Assembly: GCF_019047785.1 (NCBI RefSeq) | Contig: NZ_CP077290.1 | Span: 4,526,001-4,590,000 of the forward strand | DNA from: Enterobacter cancerogenus | GTDB lineage: Bacteria; Pseudomonadota; Gammaproteobacteria; Enterobacterales; Enterobacteriaceae | Reading direction: 5' to 3' | Length of the DNA stretch: 64,000 nt | Shown here: positions 33,084-43,283 of the stretch, piece after piece | How the letters are laid out: every line of letters starts with the position of its first letter | Position numbering within the stretch: the first letter of the stretch is position 1 | The notes under the pieces: model-generated | What the model was told of the DNA's origin: nothing | Seen by the model: the letters and a program-made list of their open reading frames with translations, nothing else | Database searches by the model: none | Made by a program: the position numbers and the translations under genes

Positions 33084-33500
33084 ATGATGAAAAAAATAGC
33101 ATTTGCTGGCGCACTGCTGGCGTTGACCGGATGTGTACAGGTCGAGAATTACCAGGACGTGATTAAGCATCCTGCTCCGGCGCAGCTGACGGGGTACTGG
33201 CAGTCAAAAGGGCCGCAAAGCAGCATGGTAAGCCCGGAGGCGATTGCCACGCTGGTGGTGACGCAGGAGGGCGATACGCTGGATTGCCGCCAGTGGCAGC
33301 GCGTTCTGGCGGTGCCGGGCAAACTGATGCTCCATTCGGATGACTACTATAATGTGACCCAAAAGCGCGATGTGTATCCGCTTGAGCTTGACGATGGCGT
33401 GCTGGAGTATGACGGCATGGAGCTTCACCGGGTTGACCGTCCAACGGTCGAGTGCGCTGATTTCCTCAGCAAACATCCGCTGGAGAGTCAGCTTCCTTAG
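33084..33500 (+). CDS. yedD: Lipoprotein YedD
   Basis: A 138-residue predicted lipoprotein. The signal peptide ends in the lipobox LALTGC, with Cys17 as the acylated residue. The rest resembles E. coli YedD, a lipoprotein of unknown function encoded in the flagellar region. Two adjacent ATG codons (33084, 33087) are possible starts. Confidence 0.88.
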   Translation: MMKKIAFAGALLALTGCVQVENYQDVIKHPAPAQLTGYWQSKGPQSSMVSPEAIATLVVTQEGDTLDCRQWQRVLAVPGKLMLHSDDYYNVTQKRDVYPLELDDGVLEYDGMELHRVDRPTVECADFLSKHPLESQLP

Positions 33501-33508
33501 TGTTTTTA

Positions 33509-33577
33509 GCCGGGTGGCGGCTGCGCCTTACCCGGCCCACAAAACCCTGGCCCGGAAGGTCTTAGCGCCACCCGGCA
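33509..33577. repeat. REP/BIME pair between yedD and amyA
   Basis: Two palindromic units in opposite orientation: GCCGGGTGGCGGCTGCGCC... to 33537 and a second to GCGCCACCCGGC ending 33577. This is the usual BIME layout at a convergent gene junction. Confidence 0.7.
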
Positions 33578-33583
33578 AAGTAT

Positions 33584-35071
33584 TTACAACGCGTCCTCAA
33601 TCACCCACACGCTGACGCTTCCGCCATTGCAGGTAAAGGTGCCTTCGCCATCCGCTGCGGTAGTCACTGTCTCTTCCCGGTTGCCAAGAAAATCACGCCA
33701 GGTTTTGTTGCCGTAGTTCTCGCCAAGGCAGATCGTCTTCTCGCCGTCATCGCCATTTGAAAGGACCACCACGCAGCCGGGGTCGTCTTCGGTTCCACTG
33801 CGGCTAAACGCAATGCAGTTGGGGTGATCGAAGAACAGGGTTTGTACCCCGTGCGCAAAACGCTGGCGGGCGAGGATCAACTCGTGAAGCTGTTCAATGA
33901 CCGGCATCTCAATGTGATACGTCTCGCCGTCACCGCCGGTGTCGTCGTAGGTCGCACCGAACAAATCGGGATAGAACACGCTCGGCACGCCGTTCTCGCG
34001 CAGCAGAATAAGCGCATACGCCAGCGGTTTGAACCAGGCTTCTACCGGCGCTTCCAGCGCCTGCAGCGGCTGGGTGTCGTGGTTAGCCACCAGCGTGACG
34101 GCGTGGAACGGGTCCGTTTCAACCAGGGTGCCGGTAAAGATCTGGCTCATGTCGTAGTCGCGGCCCATGCGCGACGCTTCGTGGAAATTCATCTGCAGCG
34201 GGGCGTCGAACAGCATGGTTTTGCCTTCGACCTGATCGATATAGTTCTTCAGCGCGTCGACGTCGTGTGACCAGTATTCTGCCACCACGAACAGCGGTTT
34301 TTCCGACACTTCCTGAACGTGTTCAATCCACTCTTTATAGAACCAGGCGGGGATGTGCTTAACCGCATCCAGACGGAAGCCATCGCACTGCGTCTGTTCC
34401 ATCACCCAGCGTGCCCAGTATTTGATCTCTTCGGTAACGGCACGATTGCGAAAATCGATGTTTTCGCCCATCAGGTAGTCGAAATTACCCATCTCATTAT
34501 CGACCTGATCGTTCCAGCCATCGCCGGTGTAATCGTTAACGATTTTAAAGATGCCGTCTTCGTTGGGGTTTTCGATATGGTCGATGCCGCTGAAACATTT
34601 ATAGTCCCAGACGAACTGCGAATACTGCCCCGCGCGAACGGGGAAGCTGTAGCGGGTCCAGGCCTCACACTCGATGATTTCATCGTCAATCTGCGTACGA
34701 TCCTCCTGATTTACGCGCTGCACGCGAACAGGCTCTTTCTCGTCTGCCCCCATTTTGTGGTTAACCACCACGTCCAGCAGCACCGCAATGTCGTTGCTTT
34801 TCAGGGCGCTGATGGCCTCAAGCAGCTGGGCCTTGTCACCATATTTCGTGGCCACGCTGCCTTTCTGGTCAAACTCGCCAAGGTCGAACAGATCATACGA
34901 GTCGTAGCCCACGGAATAGCCGCCGGATGCGCCTTTATACGCCGGAGGCAGCCAGACCATATTGATGCCAATTTCATTCAGATTTGGGGCTAACGCCGTG
35001 ACCTCGGGCCATAACTCGCCGCCAGTAGGGTAGTACCAGTGAAAACATTGTAACAGGGTGGGGTTTTTCAT
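33584..35071 (-). CDS. amyA: Cytoplasmic alpha-amylase AmyA
   Basis: A 495-residue GH13 amylase without a signal peptide, equal in length to E. coli AmyA. Visible family regions are [11 protein letters not shown] (region I), GFRLDAVKH with the nucleophile Asp (II), VVAEYW with the acid/base Glu (III) and LVANHDTQP (IV). It hydrolyses internal alpha-1,4-glucans and maltodextrins. Its place between fliT and yedD is conserved in enterobacteria although it has no flagellar role. Confidence 0.96.
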   Translation of the reverse strand: MKNPTLLQCFHWYYPTGGELWPEVTALAPNLNEIGINMVWLPPAYKGASGGYSVGYDSYDLFDLGEFDQKGSVATKYGDKAQLLEAISALKSNDIAVLLDVVVNHKMGADEKEPVRVQRVNQEDRTQIDDEIIECEAWTRYSFPVRAGQYSQFVWDYKCFSGIDHIENPNEDGIFKIVNDYTGDGWNDQVDNEMGNFDYLMGENIDFRNRAVTEEIKYWARWVMEQTQCDGFRLDAVKHIPAWFYKEWIEHVQEVSEKPLFVVAEYWSHDVDALKNYIDQVEGKTMLFDAPLQMNFHEASRMGRDYDMSQIFTGTLVETDPFHAVTLVANHDTQPLQALEAPVEAWFKPLAYALILLRENGVPSVFYPDLFGATYDDTGGDGETYHIEMPVIEQLHELILARQRFAHGVQTLFFDHPNCIAFSRSGTEDDPGCVVVLSNGDDGEKTICLGENYGNKTWRDFLGNREETVTTAADGEGTFTCNGGSVSVWVIEDAL

Positions 35072-35123
35072 CGTCCGTGCTCCAGAAGCCGTTTGGCTGA
35101 CTTCTGGAGTATGGATGAAGAAA

Positions 35124-35498
35124 TCATAATTGTGTGTCGCGGGTCAAACTTTCCGGATAAAGAATATTCCCTGATAGCTTTCCATAGGTTGATGTTATGG
35201 ATTGCTGTTTGCCTGTCTGGCCGATGAGATTGCGCAGTTCATCCATTCGGGACTGAAGCAGTGATTTAAGTTCATTCTCATTTTCGAGGATCTTTTTCAA
35301 CAGGAAACGCGCTTGCTCTACTTGAGCAGGAGGGCACGACGTAATGGGATTACTGGAAATACTTTCCACCAGTTGAACGTAATGCATCTCTTGCTCAATG
35401 AGCTCATCCCACTTACCGGTATGAGCAAGATTTAGCATCGCTATGCTTTGAGCATGTAAAGCGTGCCAGTGACTAAGCGCTGCGCTGGGAATATTCAT
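35124..35498 (-). CDS. fliT: Flagellar chaperone and FlhDC inhibitor FliT
   Basis: A 124-residue helical chaperone for the cap protein FliD that also inhibits FlhDC. The conserved part is [16 protein letters not shown]. The ATG at 35498 ([11 protein letters not shown]) lies 5 bases from the fliS stop; the longer frame runs into fliS. It is more divergent from E. coli FliT than its neighbours are. Confidence 0.92.
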   Translation of the reverse strand: MNIPSAALSHWHALHAQSIAMLNLAHTGKWDELIEQEMHYVQLVESISSNPITSCPPAQVEQARFLLKKILENENELKSLLQSRMDELRNLIGQTGKQQSITSTYGKLSGNILYPESLTRDTQL

Positions 35499-35503
35499 CA
35501 AAA

Positions 35504-35908
35504 TTATCCTGAGATAGAGGACGCATTGGGGCCAATTTGCTTCCACGCATCCGCAATATTGTTTAACAGGTTTTCAACCTCAACAATTGCCTCAACGTCG
35601 TTATGCAAATTCGCAATTAATAACCGCCGAACCATATATTCATATAAAGACGCCAGATTATCTGACAGTTCTCCCCCCGCCTCCATGTTCAGCGCTGCTT
35701 TCAATCCGTTGTCGATGATATTGATTGCTTTTGAAAGCGCCAGGCCTTTCTCTGCAAGCTGTCCTGCATCAAGAAACAAGCGCGCTCGGACAAGGGCGCT
35801 GTGCGCCCCATCGAAGAGCATGACAATCAACTGGTGAGGGCTGGCATTCATCACCGCGCTTTCCACTCCTATATTTTGATAGGACTGGACACCAGAGGTG
35901 TTATACAT
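35504..35908 (-). CDS. fliS: Flagellin export chaperone FliS
   Basis: A 134-residue helical chaperone that binds the C-terminus of flagellin. Conserved segments include SPHQLIVMLFDGAHSALVRA and LSDNLASLYEYMVRRL. It lies between fliD and fliT in the sigma-28 operon fliDST. Confidence 0.96.
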   Translation of the reverse strand: MYNTSGVQSYQNIGVESAVMNASPHQLIVMLFDGAHSALVRARLFLDAGQLAEKGLALSKAINIIDNGLKAALNMEAGGELSDNLASLYEYMVRRLLIANLHNDVEAIVEVENLLNNIADAWKQIGPNASSISG

Positions 35909-35922
35909 ACTTACTCCTGTAT

Positions 35923-37347
35923 TTATGATGATTTCGTGAACTGCTGAGTCAGATAGTTCGCCGTATTGGTCATTTTCGTCATCAGTACGTCCAGCTGGGT
36001 AAACTGGGTTTTGTATCGCGCCATCGTTGCATCGATAGACGCTTCCATATCATCGTAGCGCTCACTCAGACTCTTAAGTGTTTTATTGATACCGTCTTTG
36101 GCATTCTGGATGACCCCGGTTTTACCGGCGCTGGTACTCAGCATAGAATCCAGCGTGCTGCTCATTTGGGTGGCGAGCCCGGTGGTTTTTCCGTCGCCGA
36201 TAAAGTATTGCTGCACGCCGCCAGGGTTGTCTGTAAGTGCTTTTTTCAGTTTATCACTGTCAATTTTCAGGTTACCCATGGTGCCATCGCTACCTTTCGC
36301 CGGGTCCTGAGTAATACCTAACTGCGCCATAATCTGTACGGAGCCGCTCTGAACATCCGTCAACATGCTACGCAGCTGCGCCTGGATCCCACGGACATTA
36401 CCGTCACCCACTAACGCCCCGTTGCTGGCAGACTGATCTTCACCCGCTTCTACAGCCACATATTTGGTAACGCTGTTGATGGTGGACTGCAGCGAGTTAT
36501 ACGCCGTTACCCAGTCAGAGATTGCTTTCTGGTTTGCATCGGTTGCACGGGTAATATCCAGCGTTTCGTCTGCTTTACTCTCCGCTTTGACCGTAAAGGT
36601 CACACCCGGCAGCGCATCCGAAATCGTGTTGCTCTGACGCTCGATGGTAATGTCATTCACCACCAGGACGGCGTTTTGCGCTTTCGTCTGTACGGTCAGT
36701 GCACCCGTAGCGCTTGCAGAGTCATAACCGATCGCAGCCTGTAAGGTATCGTCGCCGGTGACATTAATGCTCATCTGGCCGTCGGTACCCGTTGATTTCG
36801 ACGTCAGCATCAGACGGTAGTCGCCATCTTTAGCTTTGATGACGCTGGCGGTGACGTTGCCGTTCGCTTTGTTAATCGCGCTGGCGATACCGCTCAGGGA
36901 CGTGTCTGCGTCAGAGAGCTCAACTTCCAGCGGCTTTTTCGTACCAGGCTGGGTAATCGTAATGGTACGTTTAGCCCCCGTTACTTCACCCAATTTTTCA
37001 GTATTACTGGAAATAGAGCCGCTGGTCAGGACCTGCGCTTTGGCCATTTGGTTCACGTTGACCGTAAACGTGCCGGTAGACGCTTCGGTCGAGGTTGTCG
37101 CGGTAAACGCGGTATTCGTACTGCTGACAGACGTGGAGTTCCAGGTCGCAGGTTTAGCCAGCGCAGCCGTCGCAGTTTGCAGATTTGTCATGGCGCTCTG
37201 CAGCTTACCGTACGCACTTAATTGCGCGTTATAGGTCGTCTGCTGGGTTGTAATGGTTTTCAGCTTCGTTCTTTCTGCTGTATCTAACTGATTATACAAA
37301 TCCCCGAGTCCTGCAGAACCTATCCCGAGGTTAGTGATAGTAGCCAT
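35923..37347 (-). CDS. fliD: Flagellar filament cap protein FliD
   Basis: A 474-residue filament cap. Conserved coiled-coil ends (N-terminal GLGDLYNQLDTAERTKL, C-terminal QFTQLDVLMTKMTNTANYL) flank the variable, Thr/Ser/Ala-rich exposed domains. It helps flagellin fold at the tip. A sigma-28 promoter lies 39 bases upstream (37386-37412). Confidence 0.96.
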   Translation of the reverse strand: MATITNLGIGSAGLGDLYNQLDTAERTKLKTITTQQTTYNAQLSAYGKLQSAMTNLQTATAALAKPATWNSTSVSSTNTAFTATTSTEASTGTFTVNVNQMAKAQVLTSGSISSNTEKLGEVTGAKRTITITQPGTKKPLEVELSDADTSLSGIASAINKANGNVTASVIKAKDGDYRLMLTSKSTGTDGQMSINVTGDDTLQAAIGYDSASATGALTVQTKAQNAVLVVNDITIERQSNTISDALPGVTFTVKAESKADETLDITRATDANQKAISDWVTAYNSLQSTINSVTKYVAVEAGEDQSASNGALVGDGNVRGIQAQLRSMLTDVQSGSVQIMAQLGITQDPAKGSDGTMGNLKIDSDKLKKALTDNPGGVQQYFIGDGKTTGLATQMSSTLDSMLSTSAGKTGVIQNAKDGINKTLKSLSERYDDMEASIDATMARYKTQFTQLDVLMTKMTNTANYLTQQFTKSS

Positions 37348-37385
37348 AACTGTTTTCCTTAAATGCGTTGGTAGATCAGGACTCT

Positions 37386-37412
37386 TTATCGGCGCATTGG
37401 TGGAAAAGTTTA
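37386..37412 (-). promoter_or_regulatory. Sigma-28 (FliA) promoter of fliDST
   Basis: On the minus strand the site reads TAAACTTT - 11 bases - GCCGATAA, with a perfect -10 and correct spacing for the FliA consensus TAAAGTTT-N11-GCCGATAA. Confidence 0.9.
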
Positions 37413-37637
37413 CGCCAGAGACAAAAAAATAATCCCTGGAATAGCCACCAGAGGCGTGGGCTAATAGCTGGATTACACCTTGCGGTAAATAAAAGGGCTA
37501 CTTACGGCCATGAAAGAGAAGCCGTAAATAAGCACTGACAGGAGAGGGGATTTGCTTTTGGGAGGCGTCACTGTAAAGCAGGTTTGATAAATAATTGCTT
37601 ATAAATCAATAAAATGATTTTTTTTCTAAATTGATTC
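37413..37637. other. Intergenic stretch between the divergent fliD and fliC promoters
   Basis: No gene seen. The 390-base gap between fliD and fliC holds the two sigma-28 promoters at its ends; this middle part has short palindromes such as CTTACGGCC-N11-GCCGTAAAT but nothing assignable. Confidence 0.4.
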
Positions 37638-37664
37638 TAAAGTCTTTTTGGGACGCGTCGATAA
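37638..37664 (+). promoter_or_regulatory. Sigma-28 (FliA) promoter of fliC
   Basis: TAAAGTCT - 11 bases - GTCGATAA matches the FliA consensus with two mismatches. It lies ~74 bases before the fliC ATG, leaving a leader of about 60 bases. Confidence 0.9.
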
Positions 37665-37737
37665 CCTTGATGACGGTGAGAGACGCCGTGAGTGTTAGGC
37701 ACCGAAACCTAAACCCATTTTTGAAGGAATTAAAATT

Positions 37738-38649
37738 ATGGCAGTTATCAATACTAACCTGTTGTCCCTGACTACTCAGAACAACCTGAACAAATCTCAG
37801 TCTTCCCTGGGAACTGCGATCGAGCGTCTGTCCTCTGGTCTGCGTATCAACAGCGCGAAAGATGACGCTGCTGGCCAGGCGATTGCCAACCGTATGACTG
37901 CACAAGTTAAAGGTCTGACTCAGGCAGCACGTAACGCAAACGACGGTATCTCTGTTGCACAGACTACTGAAGGCGCACTGAACGAAATCAACACCAACTT
38001 ACAGCGTATCCGTGAACTGACCGTACAGGCTCAGAACGGTACTAACTCTGCGGATGACCTGGTTTCCATCAACAACGAAGTTGTTGACCGTATGAAAGAG
38101 ATCAACCGTGTTGCTGGCCAGACTAGCTTCAACGGCGTGAAGGTACTGTCTACCGCTCAGACGCTGAACATCCAGGTTGGCGCGAACGATTCCGAAACTA
38201 TCGGCATCTCCCTGAAGAAAATTGACTCTTCTACCCTGTTCGCTGGCAACGCCAAAATGTCTGGTATCACCGAAGGTACCACCGGTAAAGGTTCCGTTGG
38301 TATCCTGGCATCTTACTCTGCAGGTACTGCTGCAAGCGGCGCGACTGCTGCTACCGCTGCAACTGCAACCGTTGCTTCTGGCCTGCTGGCTGAAATCGAC
38401 AAAGCGATCTCTGACGTTGACTCCCTGCGTTCAAGCCTGGGTGCGAGCCAGAACCGTTTCGAATCTACCGTTAACAACCTGAACAGCACCGTGACCAACA
38501 TCACCGCTGCGAAGAGCCGCATTGAAGATGCTGACTACGCGACCGAAGTATCCAACATGAGCCGCGCACAGATCCTGCAGCAGGCGGGTACTTCTGTACT
38601 GTCTCAGGCTAACCAGGTTCCTCAGACCGTTCTGTCCCTGCTGCGTTAA
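37738..38649 (+). CDS. fliC: Flagellin FliC, short form
   Basis: The major filament subunit, 303 residues. The conserved D0/D1 ends are intact ([20 protein letters not shown] at the start, [18 protein letters not shown] at the end), but the surface D2/D3 region is reduced to roughly 60 residues rich in Ala, Thr, Ser and Gly ([18 protein letters not shown]). E. coli K-12 flagellin is ~498 residues. Codon choice is biased as in highly expressed genes. A strong terminator follows, then a putative flagellin-modifying enzyme. Ser and Thr in the short exposed part are candidate glycosylation sites. Confidence 0.97.
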   Translation: MAVINTNLLSLTTQNNLNKSQSSLGTAIERLSSGLRINSAKDDAAGQAIANRMTAQVKGLTQAARNANDGISVAQTTEGALNEINTNLQRIRELTVQAQNGTNSADDLVSINNEVVDRMKEINRVAGQTSFNGVKVLSTAQTLNIQVGANDSETIGISLKKIDSSTLFAGNAKMSGITEGTTGKGSVGILASYSAGTAASGATAATAATATVASGLLAEIDKAISDVDSLRSSLGASQNRFESTVNNLNSTVTNITAAKSRIEDADYATEVSNMSRAQILQQAGTSVLSQANQVPQTVLSLLR

Positions 38650-38681
38650 TCGCTCAGTTACAATCTGTCTAATTAAGCTAA

Positions 38682-38717
38682 AAAATAACGGGTATTTCAC
38701 CCGTTATTTTTTTTTGT
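38682..38717 (+). terminator. Strong terminator after fliC
   Basis: A 12-bp stem AAAATAACGGGT / ACCCGTTATTTT (38682-38710) is followed by a long T-run. Confidence 0.93.
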
Positions 38718-38777
38718 GCTTTTTATACTGAATGCCCAATCTCAGCCAGACGGTTAAACCTGGATTAATGTGCTTTT

Positions 38778-41700
38778 ATGAAAAAATCACCCGCCAAGTC
38801 TTTTCAGAACAGTGAGCAACCCATTGATCATTCGATCAAAGAAAAAATGCGTCTTGCTGTTGAATGGCTGTCTACTCAGCCAGAAAAATCACTCAATGTA
38901 GCTAACGAATTACTCGTTGAAAACGCTACTAACTACCTGCTCTGGGTTATTGCTGCACGCGCACATCAGAGGTTGGGACAGTTTTTCCAGGCTGGCGAAT
39001 GCGTTGATAAAGCGCTTAAAATTGATTCAAATAACGTTGAAGCCATCTACGCGAAATCGGACCTTTTATATCGCAGCGACCGTTTAGCAGAAGCAGAAGA
39101 ATATCTGTCCACGGCGATTCATCAGGTTGAAAAAAACGCGGCCAATCCGCTGCGACTTCTTCTTGCTACGGTCTTACAGAAATCGAAAAAATATGAAGAG
39201 GCGCAGGCGCTTTATAAGCAGTTAACCGCTGAAATGCCAGGTAACTGGCTCTACTGGAATAACCTGGGGATGGTCCAACAAGACCTGAGCCAGTTCAACG
39301 AGATGGATGAGGCGTACCAGCACAGCTGTGAAGTCTCAAAAGATAACCCTACGCCCTATTTTAACCGTATCGTTGGTGCGCACTATAATCCGGAGCGCAG
39401 CGCCGAAGACATTCTTAAACTGTGTAAAAGCTGGCAGGAAAATTTCCCCCCGCGCTCGGTTAAGCGTGCGGTTGCCAAAAATAAAGCACCAGACAAGTGC
39501 CTGCGTATTGGTCTTGTCTCGGATGGCTTGCGCTTGCATCCGGTCGGGCAGATGATTGTGATGGGGCTGGAGCACATTCCCGCCTCACAGATTGAATTCT
39601 ACGCCTACAGCACCAACTACCAGGAAGATCACCTGACTCACCGCTTAAAGCGCATGTGTGCCAGCTGGCGGGTCGTGGAGCATATTGGCGCTGCTGAGCT
39701 TGATAAGATTGTCCGCGAAGACGAGATTGATATTCTGTTCGACCTCTGCGGCTATAACGCCAACAGCCGTATGCAAACCTTCCAGCTGCAGCCCGCGCCG
39801 ATTCAAATCAAGTGGGTAGGGGGGTTAATCAGCAGCACCGGGCTGGCCGGCATGGACTACCTGCTCAGCGACGCCATCGAAACGCCTGAATGGGCGGACT
39901 CGCTGTATACCGAAAAGTTGATCCGTATGCCGGATGACTATATTTGCTACGATCCGCCGTTCTACCTCCCGGCGGTGAGCGAAATGCCGGTTAAAACCAA
40001 AGGCTACTTCACCTTCGGCTGTTTTAATAACGCCTCTAAAATCAATGATTTTTTATTAAACCAGTGGGCGGTGCTATTGCACAGCGTGCCGGATTCCAGG
40101 CTGTTCCTGAAAAGCTTCAACTTTGATAACGAGAACTTAAAAGAGCGTGTATTGACGACCCTGGAAGGCCACGGTATCGCGCGCGAACGCGTGCGTATCG
40201 AAGGGATGGCACCGCATCAGGAGCTACTGGCCTGCTATAACGAGGTTGATATTGCCCTCGATCCCTGGCCGTACTCCGGTGGGCTGACCACCTGTGAAGC
40301 CCTGGCGATGGGCGTGCCTGTCGTGACCTTGCCGGGCCCAACCTTTGCGGGGCGTCACTCCGCCTCTCACCTGGTTAACGCGGGCCTGCAGGAACTGGTG
40401 GCCAGCGACTGGCAGAACTTTATTGATATTACCGTCGGCCTGACTCAGGACCTCAACAGCCTGGAGATTATCCGCGGCAACATGCGCGAGATTTTACTGG
40501 CCTCGCCGGTATGCGACGGCCAGCGCTTTGCGAAACATTTCTCGCAGGCAATGCGCGCCGTCTGGCAGCGTTACTGTGAAGGTAAAAAACCCGAAGCGCT
40601 GACCCTGCGCTGCGACGAGGCGCCTTATTTCCTGGATGATAACCAGCCGGTCGAACTGAAGATGCCGGCAGAGGTTGACGTTGCCGCGAGGCGAATCGAA
40701 AGTGAAGACTTCTCCTTCGCACTGGCGGGTAAGGTCATCACCATGGACTTTGGCGGCAGCTTCACAACGGGTAAGAAATTTATCAGCCTGACCGAGCTGG
40801 ATTCATTCTTCTTTATCATTATGGATACCCTCGGGGTCGTCGAAGACAAACACCTGCCGCCGCGCAAAAAATCGATGCAGCACATCAAACTGCACACCTT
40901 AGGCAACGGCGAACTCACGCCGGTGTATATGTGTTTGGATAATCGGCTGAGCAGTACGCTAAAACCTCTGAACACGATGAACGCCGCTGGCGCAGAAGTT
41001 CTCGTCGAGCTGAAATCTCAGTCATCGCAGCTTGATAATATTCATGGGCTGGAAAAGGTCGATCTGTTGGTGCTGGACAACAAATTCGATCTGGCACCCG
41101 TCTTCCAGTATGGGTCGCGCATTCTGCAAGAGTGTCTGACCGTCGAAGTCAAAATTACCTTTGCGAATACTCATCAGGGCCAGATGTCCCTGGACGCGAT
41201 TGGCAGCGTACTCGCGCACTCCGGCTTTAACTTCCACAGCTTTACGGACGTTGAGTACGGTGCGCCAAAAGTCTTTGCTAACGCTGAGCCTCTGGCCTCA
41301 ACGCAGATGGTGTCGGCTAAAGCGATATTTATTCCGGGCGAGCACAGGCTGTGCAATCTCAGTAGTGCGCAGCATGAAAAATTAGCCTTTATTATGCATG
41401 TGGTTTATGGCCTGCATGACGTTGCGGCCACGCTGTTGCAGGCGCACTCGTCCGGGCGTGCAGAGGCTTATATTAATGAGATTTTATTTCCCCACCAGCT
41501 CACTACTGCAAAACAGCGGAAACACGGTTTACCGCAAAAGCTTGTTGTCAGCTTAACCTCCTGGCATAAGCGTTTTGCTACGCTGCAATACACCCTTCAA
41601 CGTTTATTGAAACAGACCGTTAAAGCGGATCGTATTATTTTGTGGCTTGCCGAGTCGGAGCGCCATCTCGTTCCAGAAAACGTCCTTGCCTTTGCGTCGA

Positions 41701-42950
41701 AGGGTATTGAGATAAAATATTGCGACGATATTCGCTCTTACAAGAAAATTGTCCCGACGTTAATTGAGGAACCGAATGCCTTCATCGTGACGGCCGATGA
41801 TGATTTAGCCTATCAGCCGCAATGGCTGGAAAAACTTATTGCCGGTTGGGATGGGGATTATAAAACGGTGGTTGCGCACCGGGCACATAAAATCCGTCTT
41901 GGCAGCGATAACACCCCCATTCCTTATAAAGAGTGGAAATGGAATTACTCCGTCACCACGGATCTTTCTAACCTCATTTTCCCGACCACGGGATTCGGTG
42001 CGCTTTATCCACCAAAATGCTTCCATGCTGATGTGCTCAAAAAAGAGATTTTTGAGAAATTAGCGCCTGGCGCTGACGATGTCTGGCTGTTCTGGATGTG
42101 TCGTATGAACGGAGTGAAATTTAACGTTGTTCCTGAACATATGGAATCCGAGGAATGGAAAGGAACCTCAGAAGATGGTCTGTGGCAAACTAACCTGCTG
42201 CAGGGTGAGAACGACAAGTATATTAAGAACATGATTGCCCATTATGGCTTTGCGCCGGAGGCGAAAGCGGTTATCGATCGTTCTGCGACGAAGTCCGATG
42301 ATAACCGCGACTCTCAGAAAGAATCCCTGGCCTTCCGTCAGTCGGGCCAGTACTGGGACGATCGTTACCGCTTAAAAGGCAACTCCGGAGCGGGCTCTTA
42401 TGGTCGCCTGGCTGACTTTAAGGCCGAGGTTATTAACGCGTTCGTGAAAGAGGAGCAGGTGAGTTCTGTGATGGAGTTCGGCTGCGGTGATGGTAACCAG
42501 TTGTCTCTCGCTGACTATCCTCGCTATACGGGTTTTGATGTTTCTGACCATGCGATACAGCTCTGCCGGAATCGGTTTAGCAACGACCCGACAAAAGATT
42601 TTTATCCGGTAGGTGACTGGACAGGGCAGCAGGCAGAATTAACCCTCTCCCTGGACGTGATTTATCATCTTATTGAAGATGAAATTTTTGAAAAGTATAT
42701 GCAGACGCTTTTCTCTGCGGCATCGAGATTTGTCATCGTTTATGCCTCGAACAATGAGGAATATAACGTTTCTATCTCGAAATATGCCCAGCACGTGTAT
42801 CATCGAAAATTCACGGATTGGGTCTTGAAAAACAGAGGCGAATCCTGGGAGTTACATAAGTACATACCTAATAAATATCAGTTTGATGCTAACGATCAAA
42901 ACAATACGTCGTTTGCTGATTTCTATATTTTCCGTCGAGTTGATAGCTAA
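38778..42950 (+). CDS. Giant multidomain glycosyltransferase/methyltransferase, probable flagellin-modifying protein
   Basis: A 1390-residue cytoplasmic protein with at least four parts: TPR-like helical repeats (~20-195); a GT41/SPINDLY-type O-GlcNAc-transferase-like domain (~240-600; LRLHPVG at 251, GYFTFGCFNNASKIN at 409, GGLTTCEALAMGVPVVTLPG at 501); a middle region (~645-900) vaguely like FkbM-type proteins; a GT-A-like glycosyltransferase (~918-1135; TADDDL at 1005); and a C-terminal SAM-dependent methyltransferase (~1185-1390; EFGCGDG at 1233). It lies just after fliC and before fliA, where enterobacterial flagellin glycosylation genes are found. The N-terminal TPR plus GT41 could glycosylate Ser/Thr of FliC, with the other domains extending or methylating the glycan. 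That role is inferred. The 128-base gap after fliC contains the fliC terminator. Confidence 0.8.
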   Translation: MKKSPAKSFQNSEQPIDHSIKEKMRLAVEWLSTQPEKSLNVANELLVENATNYLLWVIAARAHQRLGQFFQAGECVDKALKIDSNNVEAIYAKSDLLYRSDRLAEAEEYLSTAIHQVEKNAANPLRLLLATVLQKSKKYEEAQALYKQLTAEMPGNWLYWNNLGMVQQDLSQFNEMDEAYQHSCEVSKDNPTPYFNRIVGAHYNPERSAEDILKLCKSWQENFPPRSVKRAVAKNKAPDKCLRIGLVSDGLRLHPVGQMIVMGLEHIPASQIEFYAYSTNYQEDHLTHRLKRMCASWRVVEHIGAAELDKIVREDEIDILFDLCGYNANSRMQTFQLQPAPIQIKWVGGLISSTGLAGMDYLLSDAIETPEWADSLYTEKLIRMPDDYICYDPPFYLPAVSEMPVKTKGYFTFGCFNNASKINDFLLNQWAVLLHSVPDSRLFLKSFNFDNENLKERVLTTLEGHGIARERVRIEGMAPHQELLACYNEVDIALDPWPYSGGLTTCEALAMGVPVVTLPGPTFAGRHSASHLVNAGLQELVASDWQNFIDITVGLTQDLNSLEIIRGNMREILLASPVCDGQRFAKHFSQAMRAVWQRYCEGKKPEALTLRCDEAPYFLDDNQPVELKMPAEVDVAARRIESEDFSFALAGKVITMDFGGSFTTGKKFISLTELDSFFFIIMDTLGVVEDKHLPPRKKSMQHIKLHTLGNGELTPVYMCLDNRLSSTLKPLNTMNAAGAEVLVELKSQSSQLDNIHGLEKVDLLVLDNKFDLAPVFQYGSRILQECLTVEVKITFANTHQGQMSLDAIGSVLAHSGFNFHSFTDVEYGAPKVFANAEPLASTQMVSAKAIFIPGEHRLCNLSSAQHEKLAFIMHVVYGLHDVAATLLQAHSSGRAEAYINEILFPHQLTTAKQRKHGLPQKLVVSLTSWHKRFATLQYTLQRLLKQTVKADRIILWLAESERHLVPENVLAFASKGIEIKYCDDIRSYKKIVPTLIEEPNAFIVTADDDLAYQPQWLEKLIAGWDGDYKTVVAHRAHKIRLGSDNTPIPYKEWKWNYSVTTDLSNLIFPTTGFGALYPPKCFHADVLKKEIFEKLAPGADDVWLFWMCRMNGVKFNVVPEHMESEEWKGTSEDGLWQTNLLQGENDKYIKNMIAHYGFAPEAKAVIDRSATKSDDNRDSQKESLAFRQSGQYWDDRYRLKGNSGAGSYGRLADFKAEVINAFVKEEQVSSVMEFGCGDGNQLSLADYPRYTGFDVSDHAIQLCRNRFSNDPTKDFYPVGDWTGQQAELTLSLDVIYHLIEDEIFEKYMQTLFSAASRFVIVYASNNEEYNVSISKYAQHVYHRKFTDWVLKNRGESWELHKYIPNKYQFDANDQNNTSFADFYIFRRVDS

Positions 42951-43283
42951 GACGGGGTGTTAGCGCATTTACCAGGCCTGTTAAATGCGCTGCAATGTGT
43001 TTTGAGCGTTCCTGGCGTGCAGCGAAAATCTGCACGCGAAGGACACACTATTTCGTTCGGGTCAGACGGAACGGCTTGAGTTTTAGTCCTGCTCATATGC
43101 TGCCATGTTTTATGTTAATGGCAATTTAACCCCCGCTTTTTTAGATGGTTAGCCCCGAATTGTCTGGCGCTTACCCTGGCGTTAGCCAAATAACCCACTT
43201 TTTGTTCCCTTATTCACCCGATTAAAACCCCTCCAGAATCGGATAATCATGCCGATAACTCAACTAACGCAGGGCTGTTTATC
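42951..43283. promoter_or_regulatory. fliA upstream region with a candidate sigma-28 -10 element
   Basis: No gene is visible in these 333 bases. GCCGATAA at 43253-43260 is a perfect FliA -10 element, but the -35 at the right spacing (TCCAGAAT) is poor. In E. coli fliA has both a FlhDC-dependent and a FliA-dependent promoter. FlhDC boxes were not resolved. Confidence 0.45.

Noticed and set aside
33163..33444. 93-codon frame antisense to yedD
   Set aside because: Opposite a clear lipoprotein gene, with no ribosome site.
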